Shown in pieces: positions 49,203-59,819 of a stretch of DNA of 64,000 nt. How positions within the stretch are numbered: position 1 is the first letter of the stretch; each line of letters starts with the position of its first letter. This DNA comes from Nocardia mexicana NBRC 108244 (lineage in GTDB: Bacteria > Actinomycetota > Actinomycetes > Mycobacteriales > Mycobacteriaceae): NCBI RefSeq assembly GCF_001613165.1, contig NZ_BDBV01000029.1:30334-94333 (forward strand). The letters are read 5' to 3'. The translations under genes were made by a program, and so were the position numbers. Under the pieces are notes generated by a model that was not told the origin of the DNA, made no database searches, and was given only the letters and a program-made list of their open reading frames with translations.

Positions 49203-51629
49203 ATGGGAGACGTGATCAACGAACGGGAAGCAGAACTCGACCGGCGGTTCCGCACCGACGTGGCGGCCGCGGCACCGGGATTTCGCTGTGCCGCAGACGA
49301 TCCGGTCCACAAGGGCTATCCCTACACGGCCGCGGACTGCCTGCGGTACTTCGACGCGCAGGCGACGAGCAGGCATCTCGATCTGGCCGCGCGCCACCTG
49401 AGCGCCGCCGGGCGCGGCTACTACAGCATCGGCTCGGCCGGGCACGAGGGCAATGTGGCCGTGGCGGCCGCCCTGCGCGCGTCCGATCCCGCGCTGCTGC
49501 ACTATCGTTCGGGGGCGTTCTTCGTCTATCGCAGCCGCCAGGCACAGGGGGCGGATCCCGTTCGCGATGTGCTGCTCGGTGTGGTGGCCGCGGCGACGGA
49601 TCCGATCTCCGGCGGGCGCCACAAGGTCTTCGGCAGCAAGCACGCCGCCGTGATCCCGATGACCTCGACCATCGCCTCGCACGTGCCGCGCGCGGTGGGG
49701 CTGGCGTTCGCGCTGGGCCGCGCCGACCGGCTGGGCCGGTACACCGAATGGCCGCCGGACGCGGTGGTGCTGTGCAGCTTCGGCGACGCCTCCGCCAACC
49801 ACTCCACCGCCGCCGGGGCCGTCAATGCCGCGATTCACACTGCGCACCAGCGGATCCCGATTCCGGTGCTGTTCGTGTGCGAGGACAACGGCATCGGCAT
49901 CAGCGTCCCCACCCCACCCGAATGGATCGAGCACGCGTACGGATCGCGGCCCGGTATGCGGTATTTCAGCGCCGACGGCTGCAATCTCCTGCAGGCGCTG
50001 TCGGTTTCGGCGAAGGCGGTGGAATGGGTGCGCGAGCACCGCGAGCCCGCCTTCCTCCGGCTGCGCACCGTGCGGCTGCTGGGACACGCGGGCTCCGATG
50101 TCGAATCGGCCTACCGCCGATCCGCCGACATCTCCGGCGACGCCGAACGCGACCCGCTGACGGCCACCGCCCGCCTGCTGGTCACCGCAGGGGTTGCCGA
50201 CTCGACCGAGGTGCTCGCGCGGTACGACGCCATCGGCGCGTACGTGGCCGAGGTAGCGGAAAGCGTTGCACGCGAGGCGAAGCTGACGTCGGCGGCCGCG
50301 GTGACGGCACCCCTGGCGCCCGAGGACCCGGGCCGGATCCGCGCCGACGCCACCCGCACCGAGTCGCTGCCGCAGGACCTGCCCGAGGCCGGGGTCACGG
50401 CGAGCGACACCGCACCATCGGCCGACGCACGCGCCGAGACTGCCGCAGGTCACACGGAAGATGTTGCGCCGCAGCAGGGTCCAGTTTCATACCGCGGCAC
50501 CGACACCCGTTCTGCGGACCGCGAGCCGAGGAGCGGCGAACAAGGGCCCAGGCATCCCGCCGCCCGCCGCGACGACGAGAGAACCTCCGGCAGCCGAGAC
50601 ACGCAGTCCCGCAGTGACATTCCGCAGACCCTGGCGCAGGCCGTCAACAGCACACTCGCCCAGGCACTGGAGCGCGACGACGATGTGCTGGTCTTCGGCG
50701 AGGACGTCGGGCGCAAGGGCGGGGTCTACGGCGTCACCAAGGGGCTGCAGCGAACCTTCGGGGCACGACGGGTTTTCGACACCCTGCTCGATGAGCAGAG
50801 CGTCCTCGGCACCGCGCTCGGGGCCGGACTCGCGGGATTCGTGCCGATTCCGGAGATCCAGTATCTCGCCTATCTGCACAATGCGCTCGATCAGATCCGC
50901 GGCGAGGCCGCCACGCTGCAGTTCTTCTCCACCGGGCAGTACCGCAACCCGATGGTGGTGCGGATCGCCGCCTACGCCTACCAGAAGGGGTTCGGCGGGC
51001 ACTTCCACAACGACGATTCCGTTGCGGCGCTGCGGGATATCCCGGGCGTGCTGGTCGCGTCACCGGCCCGTGCCGACGATGCGGCCGCCATGTTGCGCAC
51101 CTGCGTATCGGCGGCCCGGGTGGACGGCCGGGTGTGCCTGTTCCTGGAGCCGATCGCGCTCTACCACACCCGCGACCTCTACGAGTCCGGCGACGACGCC
51201 TGGCTCGCCGAGACCACCGGAGAGCACGTCGAGATCGGCAGCGCCCGAACCTACGGTGACGGAACAGATCTCACCATCGTCTCCTTCGCCAACGGCGTAC
51301 CGATGAGCCTGCGGGCCGCGCAACGCCTGTCCGATCAGGGAATTCACGCCCGCGTCCTCGACTTACGCTGGCTCGCACCGCTTCCCGAGGCGGACCTGCT
51401 GCGGCACGCCCGCGCCACCGGCCGGGTGCTGATCGCCGACGAGACCCGCCGCAGCGGCGGCGTCTCCGAATCGGTCTGCGCCACCCTCCTCGACGCCGGA
51501 TTCGACGGCCGCATCGCCCGAGCCACCAGCACCGACAGCTTCGTTCCCCTAGGCCCCGCGGCGAGCACCGTCCTACTGGACGAAACCGCCGTCGAAACCG
51601 CGGCGCAGAAGCTGGTCGCCGCCCCCTGA
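49203..51629 (+). CDS. fused alpha-beta 2-oxoacid dehydrogenase E1 (branched-chain type)
   Basis: This is an 808-residue TPP enzyme. Residues 1 to about 370 are the E1 alpha part (GYYSIGSAGHEGNVAVAAALR, SKHAAVIPMTSTIASHVPRAVGLAFA, TPP site SFGDASANHSTAAGAVNAAI). About 370-470 is a polar disordered linker. About 471-808 is E1 beta (VLVFGEDVGRKGGVYGVTKGLQ, DTLLDEQSVLGTALGAGLAGFVPIPEIQYLAYLHNALDQIRGEA). Alpha and beta are normally separate genes; the fusion is known in some actinobacteria. No E2 or E3 gene is nearby, so partners must be elsewhere, or it acts as a stand-alone decarboxylase. The start is ATG 49203. Confidence 0.85.
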   Translation: MGDVINEREAELDRRFRTDVAAAAPGFRCAADDPVHKGYPYTAADCLRYFDAQATSRHLDLAARHLSAAGRGYYSIGSAGHEGNVAVAAALRASDPALLHYRSGAFFVYRSRQAQGADPVRDVLLGVVAAATDPISGGRHKVFGSKHAAVIPMTSTIASHVPRAVGLAFALGRADRLGRYTEWPPDAVVLCSFGDASANHSTAAGAVNAAIHTAHQRIPIPVLFVCEDNGIGISVPTPPEWIEHAYGSRPGMRYFSADGCNLLQALSVSAKAVEWVREHREPAFLRLRTVRLLGHAGSDVESAYRRSADISGDAERDPLTATARLLVTAGVADSTEVLARYDAIGAYVAEVAESVAREAKLTSAAAVTAPLAPEDPGRIRADATRTESLPQDLPEAGVTASDTAPSADARAETAAGHTEDVAPQQGPVSYRGTDTRSADREPRSGEQGPRHPAARRDDERTSGSRDTQSRSDIPQTLAQAVNSTLAQALERDDDVLVFGEDVGRKGGVYGVTKGLQRTFGARRVFDTLLDEQSVLGTALGAGLAGFVPIPEIQYLAYLHNALDQIRGEAATLQFFSTGQYRNPMVVRIAAYAYQKGFGGHFHNDDSVAALRDIPGVLVASPARADDAAAMLRTCVSAARVDGRVCLFLEPIALYHTRDLYESGDDAWLAETTGEHVEIGSARTYGDGTDLTIVSFANGVPMSLRAAQRLSDQGIHARVLDLRWLAPLPEADLLRHARATGRVLIADETRRSGGVSESVCATLLDAGFDGRIARATSTDSFVPLGPAASTVLLDETAVETAAQKLVAAP

Positions 51630-51637
51630 GATTCCTC

Positions 51638-52816
51638 TCACCGGTTGACGACGGTGGTGGGCAGGGATGCGAATCCCCGGTTGTTGGAGGAGTGGATGCG
51701 GCGCAAGGCCTGGGCGTCGATGTCGTAGTCCGAGATCCGCGCCACGATCTCCTGCAGGGCGATGCGCAGCTCCAGCTGGCCGAGGTTCGAGCCGAGGCAG
51801 TGGTGTCGGCCGCTGCCGAACACCAGGGATGCGCCGGTGTCCCGGTCCAGGTCGAAGGCGTCCGGATTCGGGAACACCTCCGGGTCCCGGTTGGCCGACC
51901 CGCTGATCAGCAGCATCCGCGCCCCCGCGGGAATGCGGACCCCGTGCAGTTCGAGGTCCTCGGTGGCCGTGCGCAGGTTGGACTGGGTGGCCGGGTCGTA
52001 GCGCATGCCCTCGGCGATCCAGTCGTCGAGGCGGCCGCCGAGCGCCTGCCGACGCTGCTCGGGATGCTCCCACGCCGCGTGCCAGAGATTGCCGAGGGTC
52101 AGCATGACCGTCTCGCTACCGGCCCCGACCAGCAGGATCAGCACGCCCACGATCTCCTCCGGCGTGAGCCGATCGTCACCGTCGGCCGCGTCGAGCAGGT
52201 CCGACAGCAGATCGTCGCCGCGATGCTTGTGACGCTCGATGGTCAGCTCGGTGTAATAGCCGACCAGGGCGCCGATCGCCTGCATCGCCTCCGGGCGCAG
52301 ATCGGTGGACTCCTCCTCGGTGTACATGATCTCCATGCCGAGTTTGCGCACCATGTCCCGGTCCGCTTCGGGCACTCCGACCAGCTCGGAGATCACCTCG
52401 GTCGGGAACGGCGCCGCGAATTCGGACATCAGGTCGAAACTGCCCCGCGCGAGCAGCGGCTCCAGCAGGCCGCGGGCGATCTCGCGCACCCGCGATTCCA
52501 GCGACTGCACCCGATGCTGGGTGAACGCCCTGGTCACGAGGCCGCGCATGCGGGTGTGCTTGGGCGGGTCCATGGCGACGAAGGAGAAGAACTGCTCCGC
52601 CTGCGGACCCCAGAACGCGGGCTCCATGCGCAGCCCGTTGGCGCTCGAGAAGCGCTGCGAATCACGCAGCGCCGCAAGCACATCCGCGTGCCGCGACAGG
52701 GCCCAGAAATCGTCGGTCTCGTTGCGGAAGACCGGGGCGTGCTCGCGCAGCCGCGCGTAGTACGGATACGGGTCCGCGTGCACGTCGAAATCGTAGGGGC
52801 TGTACTGCAATTGCAT
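51638..52816 (-). CDS. cytochrome P450
   Basis: This is a 392-residue soluble bacterial P450. The heme loop is LVFGSGRHHCLGSNLG with Cys340. The I-helix oxygen motif is LLVGAGSETVML (228-239), with Glu replacing the usual Asp. The K-helix ExxR is EGMR (269-272). The N-terminus SPYDFDVHADPYPYYARLREHAPVFRN is typical of actinobacterial hydroxylases. It needs separate ferredoxin and reductase, not seen here. It is divergent from a methyltransferase gene 59 bp away. The substrate is unknown. Confidence 0.9.
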   Translation of the reverse strand: MQLQYSPYDFDVHADPYPYYARLREHAPVFRNETDDFWALSRHADVLAALRDSQRFSSANGLRMEPAFWGPQAEQFFSFVAMDPPKHTRMRGLVTRAFTQHRVQSLESRVREIARGLLEPLLARGSFDLMSEFAAPFPTEVISELVGVPEADRDMVRKLGMEIMYTEEESTDLRPEAMQAIGALVGYYTELTIERHKHRGDDLLSDLLDAADGDDRLTPEEIVGVLILLVGAGSETVMLTLGNLWHAAWEHPEQRRQALGGRLDDWIAEGMRYDPATQSNLRTATEDLELHGVRIPAGARMLLISGSANRDPEVFPNPDAFDLDRDTGASLVFGSGRHHCLGSNLGQLELRIALQEIVARISDYDIDAQALRRIHSSNNRGFASLPTTVVNR

Positions 52817-52875
52817 GGCGAGCCTTCCGAGCGGTGCGGCAGGGGGCGCTACCGTTTTTCACACTGCGAGCTGAC

Positions 52876-53721
52876 ATGATCACAGTAGTCGAGAGGAATG
52901 AGAGCATCGTGGAATCCGAACAGGCACCGCCCGGCATCGATGTGACCAAGCCCCATCCGGCCCGCCGGTACGACTACTGGCTCGGCGGCAAGGACAACTT
53001 CGAGGCCGACCGGGAATCGGCCGAGATGGTGGCCGAGGCCTTCCCGAGCATCCAGTTCGCCGCCTTGGAGAACCGCGCTTTCCTGCGCCGCGCGGTCACC
53101 TACCTGGCGCAGCAGGCGGGTGTCCGGCAGTTCCTGGACCTCGGCGCCGGGCTGCCGACCGCCGGGAACGTGCACGAGATCGCGCAGGACATCGCGCCCG
53201 AATCGCGCATCGTCTACGTCGACAACGATCCGATCGTGCTCATCCACGCCCGCACGCTGCTGAACAGCAGCCCGCAGGGCCGGACCGCCTACCTCGAGGC
53301 CGACGTCCGCGAGCCGGGGCGCATCCTGACCCATCCCGACCTGCTCGCCACCCTCGACCTGACCGAGCCGGTCGCGCTCATGCTGGTCGCCGTCATGCAT
53401 TTCATCACCGACGAGCACCGGCCCTACGAGATCGTCCGGGAGCTGTGCGAGGCGCTGCCGTCGGGCAGCTACCTGGTGATGACTCATGCCACCAGCGATC
53501 ACCTCACCGCGGAGGACCTCGCCGAGAGCGACGAGGCCAACCGGCGCAGCGGCATTCCGTTCCGGCTACGCTCCACGGCCGAGTTCAGCCGCTTCTTCGA
53601 CGGGTTGGACGTGGTGCCGCCGGGCATCGGATCCATCATGTCGTGGCGTCCGGAGAGCTGGAAGGCCCATCCCCGGCCGGAGGCGGTGTCCATGCTCGGC
53701 GCGGTCGCGCGGGTGCCCTGA
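52876..53721 (+). CDS. DUF574-type SAM-dependent methyltransferase
   Basis: This is a 281-residue protein of the large actinobacterial PF04672 family. The signature GIDVTKPHPARRYDYWLGGKDNFEADRE lies near the N-terminus, with motif I FLDLGAGLPTAGNVHEIAQ and acidic motif II RIVYVDNDPIV. The family is expanded in Streptomyces and Nocardia, often as many paralogues of unknown substrate. ATG 52876 is used; GTG 52909 (VESEQAPPGID) is an alternative. It is divergent from the P450, which may provide a co-substrate pathway, but this is speculative. Confidence 0.85.
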   Translation: MITVVERNESIVESEQAPPGIDVTKPHPARRYDYWLGGKDNFEADRESAEMVAEAFPSIQFAALENRAFLRRAVTYLAQQAGVRQFLDLGAGLPTAGNVHEIAQDIAPESRIVYVDNDPIVLIHARTLLNSSPQGRTAYLEADVREPGRILTHPDLLATLDLTEPVALMLVAVMHFITDEHRPYEIVRELCEALPSGSYLVMTHATSDHLTAEDLAESDEANRRSGIPFRLRSTAEFSRFFDGLDVVPPGIGSIMSWRPESWKAHPRPEAVSMLGAVARVP

Positions 53722-53823
53722 AGCAACGCCAGCCCACCCCTCGACATTCGCGGCGAACAACGCCAGCCCTCCCCCCTCGTCATTCCGGCACGCTTTTGCC
53801 CGGAATCACTCATCCACAAAAGC

Positions 53824-53861
53824 AATCGGCCCGGTACCGACTGAGCGATACCGGGCCGATT
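53824..53861. terminator. 13-bp perfect hairpin, terminator of gap-pgk-tpiA
   Basis: AATCGGCCCGGTA (53824-53836) and TACCGGGCCGATT (53849-53861) are perfectly complementary around a 12-nt loop, 19 bp beyond the tpiA stop. On the tpiA strand the stem is followed by GCTTTTG. It also terminates the convergent methyltransferase transcript. Confidence 0.8.
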
Positions 53862-53879
53862 CTGCTGTCCTGCAACCGT

Positions 53880-54665
53880 TTACGGCAGCGGGCCGCCCGC
53901 GGCGATGGCCGAGAGCGTGGCGAACTCGTCGCCCTTCAGCGAGGCCCCACCGACCAGCGCGCCGTCGATATCGGTCTGCGCGATCAGTTCGCCGACGTTT
54001 TTGGCGTTCACCGAGCCGCCGTAGAGCACCCGCGTCGCCCCGGCGATCTCGGGGTCGGCCAGCTCCGCCAGTTCGGCCCGCAGCGCGCCACAGACCTCCT
54101 GCGCATCGGCGGGCGTGGCCACCCGGCCGGTGCCGATCGCCCACACCGGCTCGTAGGCGATGACGACCTTCGAGATCTCCTCCGCCGACAGGCCTTTCAG
54201 CGATCCGCGCAGCTGCTCCAGGTTGTACTGGACGTGCGTCTGCGCCTCCCGGACACCCAGGCCCTCGCCGACGCACACGATCGGCGTCATCCCGTTGTCG
54301 AGCACCTTCTTGGCCTTGGCCGCCACGGTGGCGTCGTCCTCGGTGTGGTACTGCCGGCGCTCCGAATGGCCCACCACGACGAACGAGCAGCCCAGTTTGG
54401 CCAGCATGGAGGCGCTGATCTCACCGGTGTAGGCGCCCGCGTCGTGCGTCGACACATCCTGCGCGCCGTAGGTGACCAGCAGCCGGTCGCCCTCCACCAG
54501 CGTCTGCACGCTGCGGATGTCGGTGAACGGCGGGATCACCGTGACGTCGACCTTGGCGAAATACTTGTCCGGCAGGGCGAAAGCGATCTTCTGCACCAGG
54601 GCGATCGCCTCGAGGTGGTTGAGATTCATCTTCCAGTTGCCGGCGATCAGCGGCTTGCGTGCCAT
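53880..54665 (-). CDS. tpiA: triose-phosphate isomerase
   Basis: This is a 261-residue TIM barrel interconverting dihydroxyacetone phosphate and glyceraldehyde 3-phosphate. Catalytic residues are K12 in AGNWKMN, H100 in VVVGHSERR and E172 in [16 protein letters not shown] 54665 overlaps the pgk stop (TGATG) with GGAGGA upstream. It is the last gene of gap-pgk-tpiA. secG, which normally follows, lies 19.5 kb downstream. Confidence 0.97.
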   Translation of the reverse strand: MARKPLIAGNWKMNLNHLEAIALVQKIAFALPDKYFAKVDVTVIPPFTDIRSVQTLVEGDRLLVTYGAQDVSTHDAGAYTGEISASMLAKLGCSFVVVGHSERRQYHTEDDATVAAKAKKVLDNGMTPIVCVGEGLGVREAQTHVQYNLEQLRGSLKGLSAEEISKVVIAYEPVWAIGTGRVATPADAQEVCGALRAELAELADPEIAGATRVLYGGSVNAKNVGELIAQTDIDGALVGGASLKGDEFATLSAIAAGGPLP

Positions 54666-55912
54666 CATTCCTCCAGAACCGCGATGCCCGGAAGTTCCTT
54701 GCCCTCCAGGTATTCCAGCGACGCGCCGCCGCCGGTGGAGATGTGCGAGAAACCGTCCTCGGGCAGACCCAGAATACGGACCGCCGCGGCCGAATCTCCG
54801 CCGCCCACAACGGAGAACGCGCCCTTGCCGGTGGCCGCGACGATCGCCTCGGCGACACTGCGGGTGCCCGCGGCGAAATTCTCGAACTCGAACACGCCCA
54901 TCGGGCCGTTCCAGAAGATCGTCTTCGCCTCGGTCAGCAGCGCCGCGAATCGCTTCGCCGACTCCGGGCCCACGTCCAGGCCCATCCAACCGTCGGGAAT
55001 CTCGTTGTCGGGCACGACCTTCGAGTCCGCGTCGGCGGCGAACTTGTCGGCCACCACGATGTCGACGGGCAGGTGGATGACATCGGCGTACCGCTCCAGC
55101 AGGCCCTGGCAGGTAGCCACCATCTCCTGCTGCAGCAGCGAGGTGCCGACCGAAAGGCCCTGTGCCGCAAGGAAGGTGAAGCACATGCCGCCGCCGATCA
55201 CCAGCGTGTCGACCTTCGGAGCCAGCGCCTCGATGACGGCCAGCTTGTCCGAGACCTTCGACCCGCCCAGCACGACCGCGTAGGGCCGCTCCGGATCGGC
55301 CGTCAGCTTCTGCAGCACCTCGACCTCCGCCGCCACCAGGGTGCCCGCGTAGTGCGGCAGCAGCTTGGCGACGTCGTACACCGACGCCTGCTTGCGGTGC
55401 ACCACGCCGAAGCCGTCGGAGACGAACGCCCCGTCGTCGCCGACCAGCTCGACCAGGGCGCGCGCCAGCTTGCCGCGCTCGGCGTCGTCCTTGCTGGTCT
55501 CGCGCGGATCGAAGCGGATGTTCTCCAGCAGCAGCACATCGCCGTCGGTGAGGCCCTCGGAGCGCGCCAGCGCGTCCTGGCCCACCACATCACCGGCGAG
55601 CTGGACGTTGCGGCCCAGTTCCTCGGCCAGCCTCGTGGCCACGGGGGCCAGCGACAGCGCCGGATCCGGCTCGCCCTTCGGGCGGCCCAGGTGCGCGGTG
55701 ACGACCACCTTGGCGCCGGCCTCGGCCAGCGCCTTGATCGTCGGCGCCGACGCGATGATGCGGCCCGGGTCGGTGATCTTCCCGCCGCTAGCGATCGCTT
55801 GCGGGTCGCTCGAAACGGCACTGTCGAGGGGGACGTTCAGGTCGGAGCGCACCAGCACGCCCCGGCCCTCGACACCCTCCGACAGCAGATCCTGAAGTGT
55901 CTTGACTGCCAT
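54665..55912 (-). CDS. pgk: phosphoglycerate kinase
   Basis: This is a 415-residue two-domain kinase that makes ATP from 1,3-bisphosphoglycerate. [12 protein letters not shown] opens the protein, [10 protein letters not shown] is the substrate-binding segment, [18 protein letters not shown] lies at the hinge, and [11 protein letters not shown] binds nucleotide. ATG 55912 begins 4 bp after the gap stop. The central 3-phosphoglycerate-side segment has a slightly longer actinobacterial insertion ([21 protein letters not shown]). Confidence 0.97.
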   Translation of the reverse strand: MAVKTLQDLLSEGVEGRGVLVRSDLNVPLDSAVSSDPQAIASGGKITDPGRIIASAPTIKALAEAGAKVVVTAHLGRPKGEPDPALSLAPVATRLAEELGRNVQLAGDVVGQDALARSEGLTDGDVLLLENIRFDPRETSKDDAERGKLARALVELVGDDGAFVSDGFGVVHRKQASVYDVAKLLPHYAGTLVAAEVEVLQKLTADPERPYAVVLGGSKVSDKLAVIEALAPKVDTLVIGGGMCFTFLAAQGLSVGTSLLQQEMVATCQGLLERYADVIHLPVDIVVADKFAADADSKVVPDNEIPDGWMGLDVGPESAKRFAALLTEAKTIFWNGPMGVFEFENFAAGTRSVAEAIVAATGKGAFSVVGGGDSAAAVRILGLPEDGFSHISTGGGASLEYLEGKELPGIAVLEE

Positions 55913-55916
55913 GGGT

Positions 55917-56954
<1,038 letters not shown>

Positions 56955-56982
56955 TCAAGCGGATTCGTTCCGTTGCAGGTCC

Positions 56983-56988
56983 ACCCTA
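56983..56988 (-). promoter_or_regulatory. putative -10 (TAGGGT) of gap-pgk-tpiA
   Basis: On the minus strand CATTAGGGTGGACC has TAGGGT 46 bp before the gap GTG, the same hexamer proposed for the tkt operon. No clear -35. Confidence 0.4.
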
Positions 56989-57115
56989 ATGCCCGCGTGT
57001 TACATCACGGACATGCCCCTGCCGACGGGCGACTTCGACGTCGCAGGGCGATGCCGAGCCGACCCCGAATCCCACCCGGGGCCGGTCGGCGGCCGTCTTC
57101 GACAATGCAGCGCGT

Positions 57116-57634
57116 CTATTCGCCGCGGCCCCTATCCAGCGCCTGGACAAGAAGATCCCTGAACTCGGCGAAGTTCTCCTCCAAGGCGCGTTGCCCGGAT
57201 CGCAACGCGGCCAGAGACCGGTCCGTGCGATCGAACCGATCGCGGGTTTCCTGTTGGAACTCCGCGAGCCGCAGGCCGAGTGCATTCGTTGCCTCGCGCT
57301 GAAAGTCCGCCCTTGTTTCGAGGACGCCCTGCCCGGCCTGCAGAGCCTCCTGCCCGGCCTGCAACGCTTCCTGCCCGCTCTGCAGCACATCCTGCCTGGC
57401 CTGCAACGCTTCCTGCCCCGCCTGCAGCGCTTCCTGCCCGCTCTGCAGCACATCCTGCCTGGCCTGCAGCGCCTCCTGCCCCGCCTGCAACGCAGCGAAC
57501 TTCGACTCGTTGCGCTCCTGGTCCGCGTCGGTCTTCGCTCGGTGGGCATGTACCGCCGCCAACACTGCCCGGCCGTCGACCCGCTCTGCTTCCAACGCGG
57601 CCACCCTCGCCTCCAGTTGCGTCAACCTCGTCAT
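57116..57634 (-). CDS. coiled-coil protein with perfect LQxxQxx heptad repeats
   Basis: This is a 172-residue all-helical protein. The centre is nine consecutive seven-residue units (LQAGQEA, LQARQDV, LQSGQEA and variants), with a 21-residue super-repeat duplicated almost exactly. It is flanked by ordinary coiled-coil (LTQLEARVAALEAERVDG; FDRTDRSLAALRSGQRALEENFAEFRDLL). Leu at every seventh position predicts a long parallel coiled coil. AAGGGGGA precedes ATG 57634. It lies downstream of another small helical protein on the same strand. Function is unknown; repeat number may vary between strains. Confidence 0.65.
   Translation of the reverse strand: MTRLTQLEARVAALEAERVDGRAVLAAVHAHRAKTDADQERNESKFAALQAGQEALQARQDVLQSGQEALQAGQEALQARQDVLQSGQEALQAGQEALQAGQGVLETRADFQREATNALGLRLAEFQQETRDRFDRTDRSLAALRSGQRALEENFAEFRDLLVQALDRGRGE
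57365..57490. repeat. 63-bp tandem repeat within the coiled-coil gene
   Basis: The segment beginning CGCTTCCTGCCCGCTCTGCA at 57365 recurs at 57428, exactly 63 bp later, with nearly identical sequence; 21-bp sub-periodicity underlies it. Both periods are multiples of three, so expansion or contraction would keep frame. Confidence 0.8.
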
Positions 57635-57752
57635 TGTCGATCCCCCTTCGCTGCTCGGCAACTCTCGATCCGGAGGCCCGAACTTACCGCACAGCCGACC
57701 CACGTCAGGCGCTGTCGAGAGCCACCTGTGGATAATCAACCGGGTTGTGAAA

Positions 57753-57983
57753 CTAGGGCATTCCACGACTTTCGAGGTACTCCAGCAGCATCGCTTTCAT
57801 GTCGGCGAAGTGCGCTTCGGTCGACAACCGAAACTCTCGCAACTCGTGTAGTCGACCCTCAGCGTCTCGGGCTGCAGCCTCGCCGGACGCCCGCTCGGCC
57901 GTCTCGAGCTCGCGGAGCCGGACGAGGATCCTCATCGATTCGCAGTCGAACTGTTCGGGATCGAGTTGAGTGGCCTGATTCAT
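57753..57983 (-). CDS. small helical protein, unknown function
   Basis: This 76-residue protein reads MNQATQLDPEQFDCESMRILVRLRELETAERASGEAAARDAEGRLHELREF and ends in a second amphipathic helix (AHFADMKAMLLEYLESRGMP). It is probably a short coiled coil. It ends 118 bp before the start of the heptad-repeat protein on the same strand, so the two may form a pair. I do not recognise the family. Confidence 0.5.
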   Translation of the reverse strand: MNQATQLDPEQFDCESMRILVRLRELETAERASGEAAARDAEGRLHELREFRLSTEAHFADMKAMLLEYLESRGMP

Positions 57984-58184
57984 CGTCAGCCCCTTGCGTC
58001 GCGGCTCTCGGTCGATGGGGGCTCACGCTACCCGCACTGCGACCGCGTCGAGGATCGTCCGACCGCGACACCCGCATGCGACACGCCGAGCTAAGCAGGC
58101 TCGATTGTCTTGCGGTGCAGGGCAATCGGGCAATCCGACGCGATCGGTAGCATCGGTTGTGCAATAACAGACTAGGAGGTTCGA

Positions 58185-58787
58185 GTGGCCGACAATGGGG
58201 TCAGGGTGCGGGTGGGGACGGCGGCGGATGTGTCGAAGGCGGTGCGGACGCTGGGGCGGGCGTTCGCCGATTACCCGTGGACGCGGCACACCGTGGCGGC
58301 CGACGATCACCAGGGGCGAGTGGAGCGGTTCCAGCGGCTGTTCGTCACGCGTATCGGGTTGCCGCACGGGCGGGTCTGGGTCGCGGACGAGGGTGATGCC
58401 GTGGCCGTCTGGACGACACCCGAGACGGATGCCGGGCCGGTGTTCGGCGAGCTGGCTCCCCTGTTCGCCGAGCTGGCCGGTGATCGCCTGGCGGCCAGCG
58501 AGGCCGCCGAGCACGCCATGGCGCCGCACCGGCCGGTGGAACCGGTGTGGTTCCTGGGCACCGTCGGAGTGGATCCCGACCGGCAGGGCCGCGGCCTCGG
58601 CCGCGCGGTGATCGAGCCGGGACTGCAAGCGGCGCAACAGGATCGAGTCCCGGCCTTCCTGGAAACCTCCGACGAGACCAACGTCCGTTTCTACGAGCGC
58701 CTCGGATTCACGGTCACCGCCGAGGTCGACCTCCCCGACAACGGCCCCCGCACCTGGGCCATGCTCCGCCGCCCCGCGGACGACTGA
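58185..58787 (+). CDS. GNAT-family N-acetyltransferase
   Basis: This is a 200-residue acetyltransferase. The acetyl-CoA motif A is VWFLGTVGVDPDRQGRGLGRAVIEPGLQAA (the Q-x-x-GxG/A type: RQGRGLG). Motif B is LETSDETNVRFYERLGFTVTAEVDLPDNGPRTWAMLR. Central residues are less conserved, as usual. GTG 58185 has AGGAGG close upstream. The substrate is unknown. It lies between the coiled-coil genes and whiA and shares a terminator hairpin with convergent whiA. Confidence 0.87.
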   Translation: MADNGVRVRVGTAADVSKAVRTLGRAFADYPWTRHTVAADDHQGRVERFQRLFVTRIGLPHGRVWVADEGDAVAVWTTPETDAGPVFGELAPLFAELAGDRLAASEAAEHAMAPHRPVEPVWFLGTVGVDPDRQGRGLGRAVIEPGLQAAQQDRVPAFLETSDETNVRFYERLGFTVTAEVDLPDNGPRTWAMLRRPADD

Positions 58788-58803
58788 CGGTCGGCACATG
58801 AGA

Positions 58804-58830
58804 GAGGGCCGGTCATATCGACCGGCCCTC
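58804..58830. terminator. bidirectional hairpin between the acetyltransferase and whiA
   Basis: GAGGGCCGGTC (58804-58814) and GACCGGCCCTC (58820-58830) are perfectly complementary around a 5-nt loop, between the convergent stops at 58787 and 58836. Confidence 0.8.
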
Positions 58831-58835
58831 CTTAC

Positions 58836-59819
58836 TCACGCGTCTTCGAGCAGTTCGGCCGTGACCGCCGACTCCGTGTCGGGGATGCCCAGTTCCTTCG
58901 CCCGGCGGTCGGCCATCGACAGCAGGCGCCGGATGCGGCCCGCCACCGCGTCTTTCGTCATCGGCGGGTCGGCGAGCTGGCCCAGCTCCTCCAGCGACGC
59001 CTGGCGGTGTTGCACGCGCAGCTGACCGGCGGCGGCCAGGTGGTCGGGCACGTCGTCGCCGAGTATCTCCAGGGCGCGCTCCACCCGGGCGGCCGCGGCC
59101 ACCGCGGCCCGCGCCGAGCGCCGCAGGTTGGCGTCGTCGAAATTGGCGAGGCGGTTCGCCGTCGCCCGGACCTCGCGGCGCATGCGGCGCTCTTCCCACG
59201 TCAGCCGCGTGTCCTGGGCGCCCATCCGGGTCAGCAGCGCGCCGATGGCCTCGCCGTCGCGCACCACCACCCGGTCGGTGCCGCGCACCTCGCGGGCCTT
59301 CGCCGAGATGCCCATCCGGCGGGCGGCGCCCACCAGCGCCAGCGCCGCCTCGGGACCCGGGCAACTCACCTCGAGCGCCGAGGACCGGCCGGGTTCGGTG
59401 AGCGAGCCGTGCGCGAGAAACGCACCGCGCCATGCGGCTTCGGCATCGGGGATGCTGCCGCCGACCACCTGGGCGGGCAGCCCGCGCACCGGACGGCCGC
59501 GCACATCCAGCAGGCCGGTCTGGCGGGCGAGCGCCTCGCCCTCCTTCGACACCCGCACGACATACCGGGAGGTCTTGCGTAGCCCGCCGGCACCGAGCAC
59601 ATGCACATCCGAGCCGTAGCCGTACAGCTCGAAGATCTCCCGGCGCAGCCGGCGCGCGATGGATCCCATATCCACCTCGGCCTCGACGATCACCCGGCCA
59701 CCGACGATATGCAGGCCGCCCGCGAACCGGAGTAGCGCCGACAGTTCCGCCTTGCGTGAACTCACCTGCGAGACCGACAGACGGCTAAGCTCGTCCTTGA
59801 CCTCGGCTGTCATCGCCAC
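58836..59819 (-). CDS. whiA: WhiA sporulation/cell-division regulator
   Basis: This 327-residue protein has an N-terminal LAGLIDADG-like domain ([28 protein letters not shown]) and a C-terminal helix-turn-helix ([45 protein letters not shown]). In Streptomyces WhiA activates sporulation genes; orthologues occur in non-sporulating actinobacteria. GTG 59819 has AAGGAG at suitable spacing; ATG 59813 is the alternative. It overlaps yvcK by 10 bp in the conserved rapZ-yvcK-whiA cluster. Confidence 0.94.
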   Translation of the reverse strand: MAMTAEVKDELSRLSVSQVSSRKAELSALLRFAGGLHIVGGRVIVEAEVDMGSIARRLRREIFELYGYGSDVHVLGAGGLRKTSRYVVRVSKEGEALARQTGLLDVRGRPVRGLPAQVVGGSIPDAEAAWRGAFLAHGSLTEPGRSSALEVSCPGPEAALALVGAARRMGISAKAREVRGTDRVVVRDGEAIGALLTRMGAQDTRLTWEERRMRREVRATANRLANFDDANLRRSARAAVAAAARVERALEILGDDVPDHLAAAGQLRVQHRQASLEELGQLADPPMTKDAVAGRIRRLLSMADRRAKELGIPDTESAVTAELLEDA

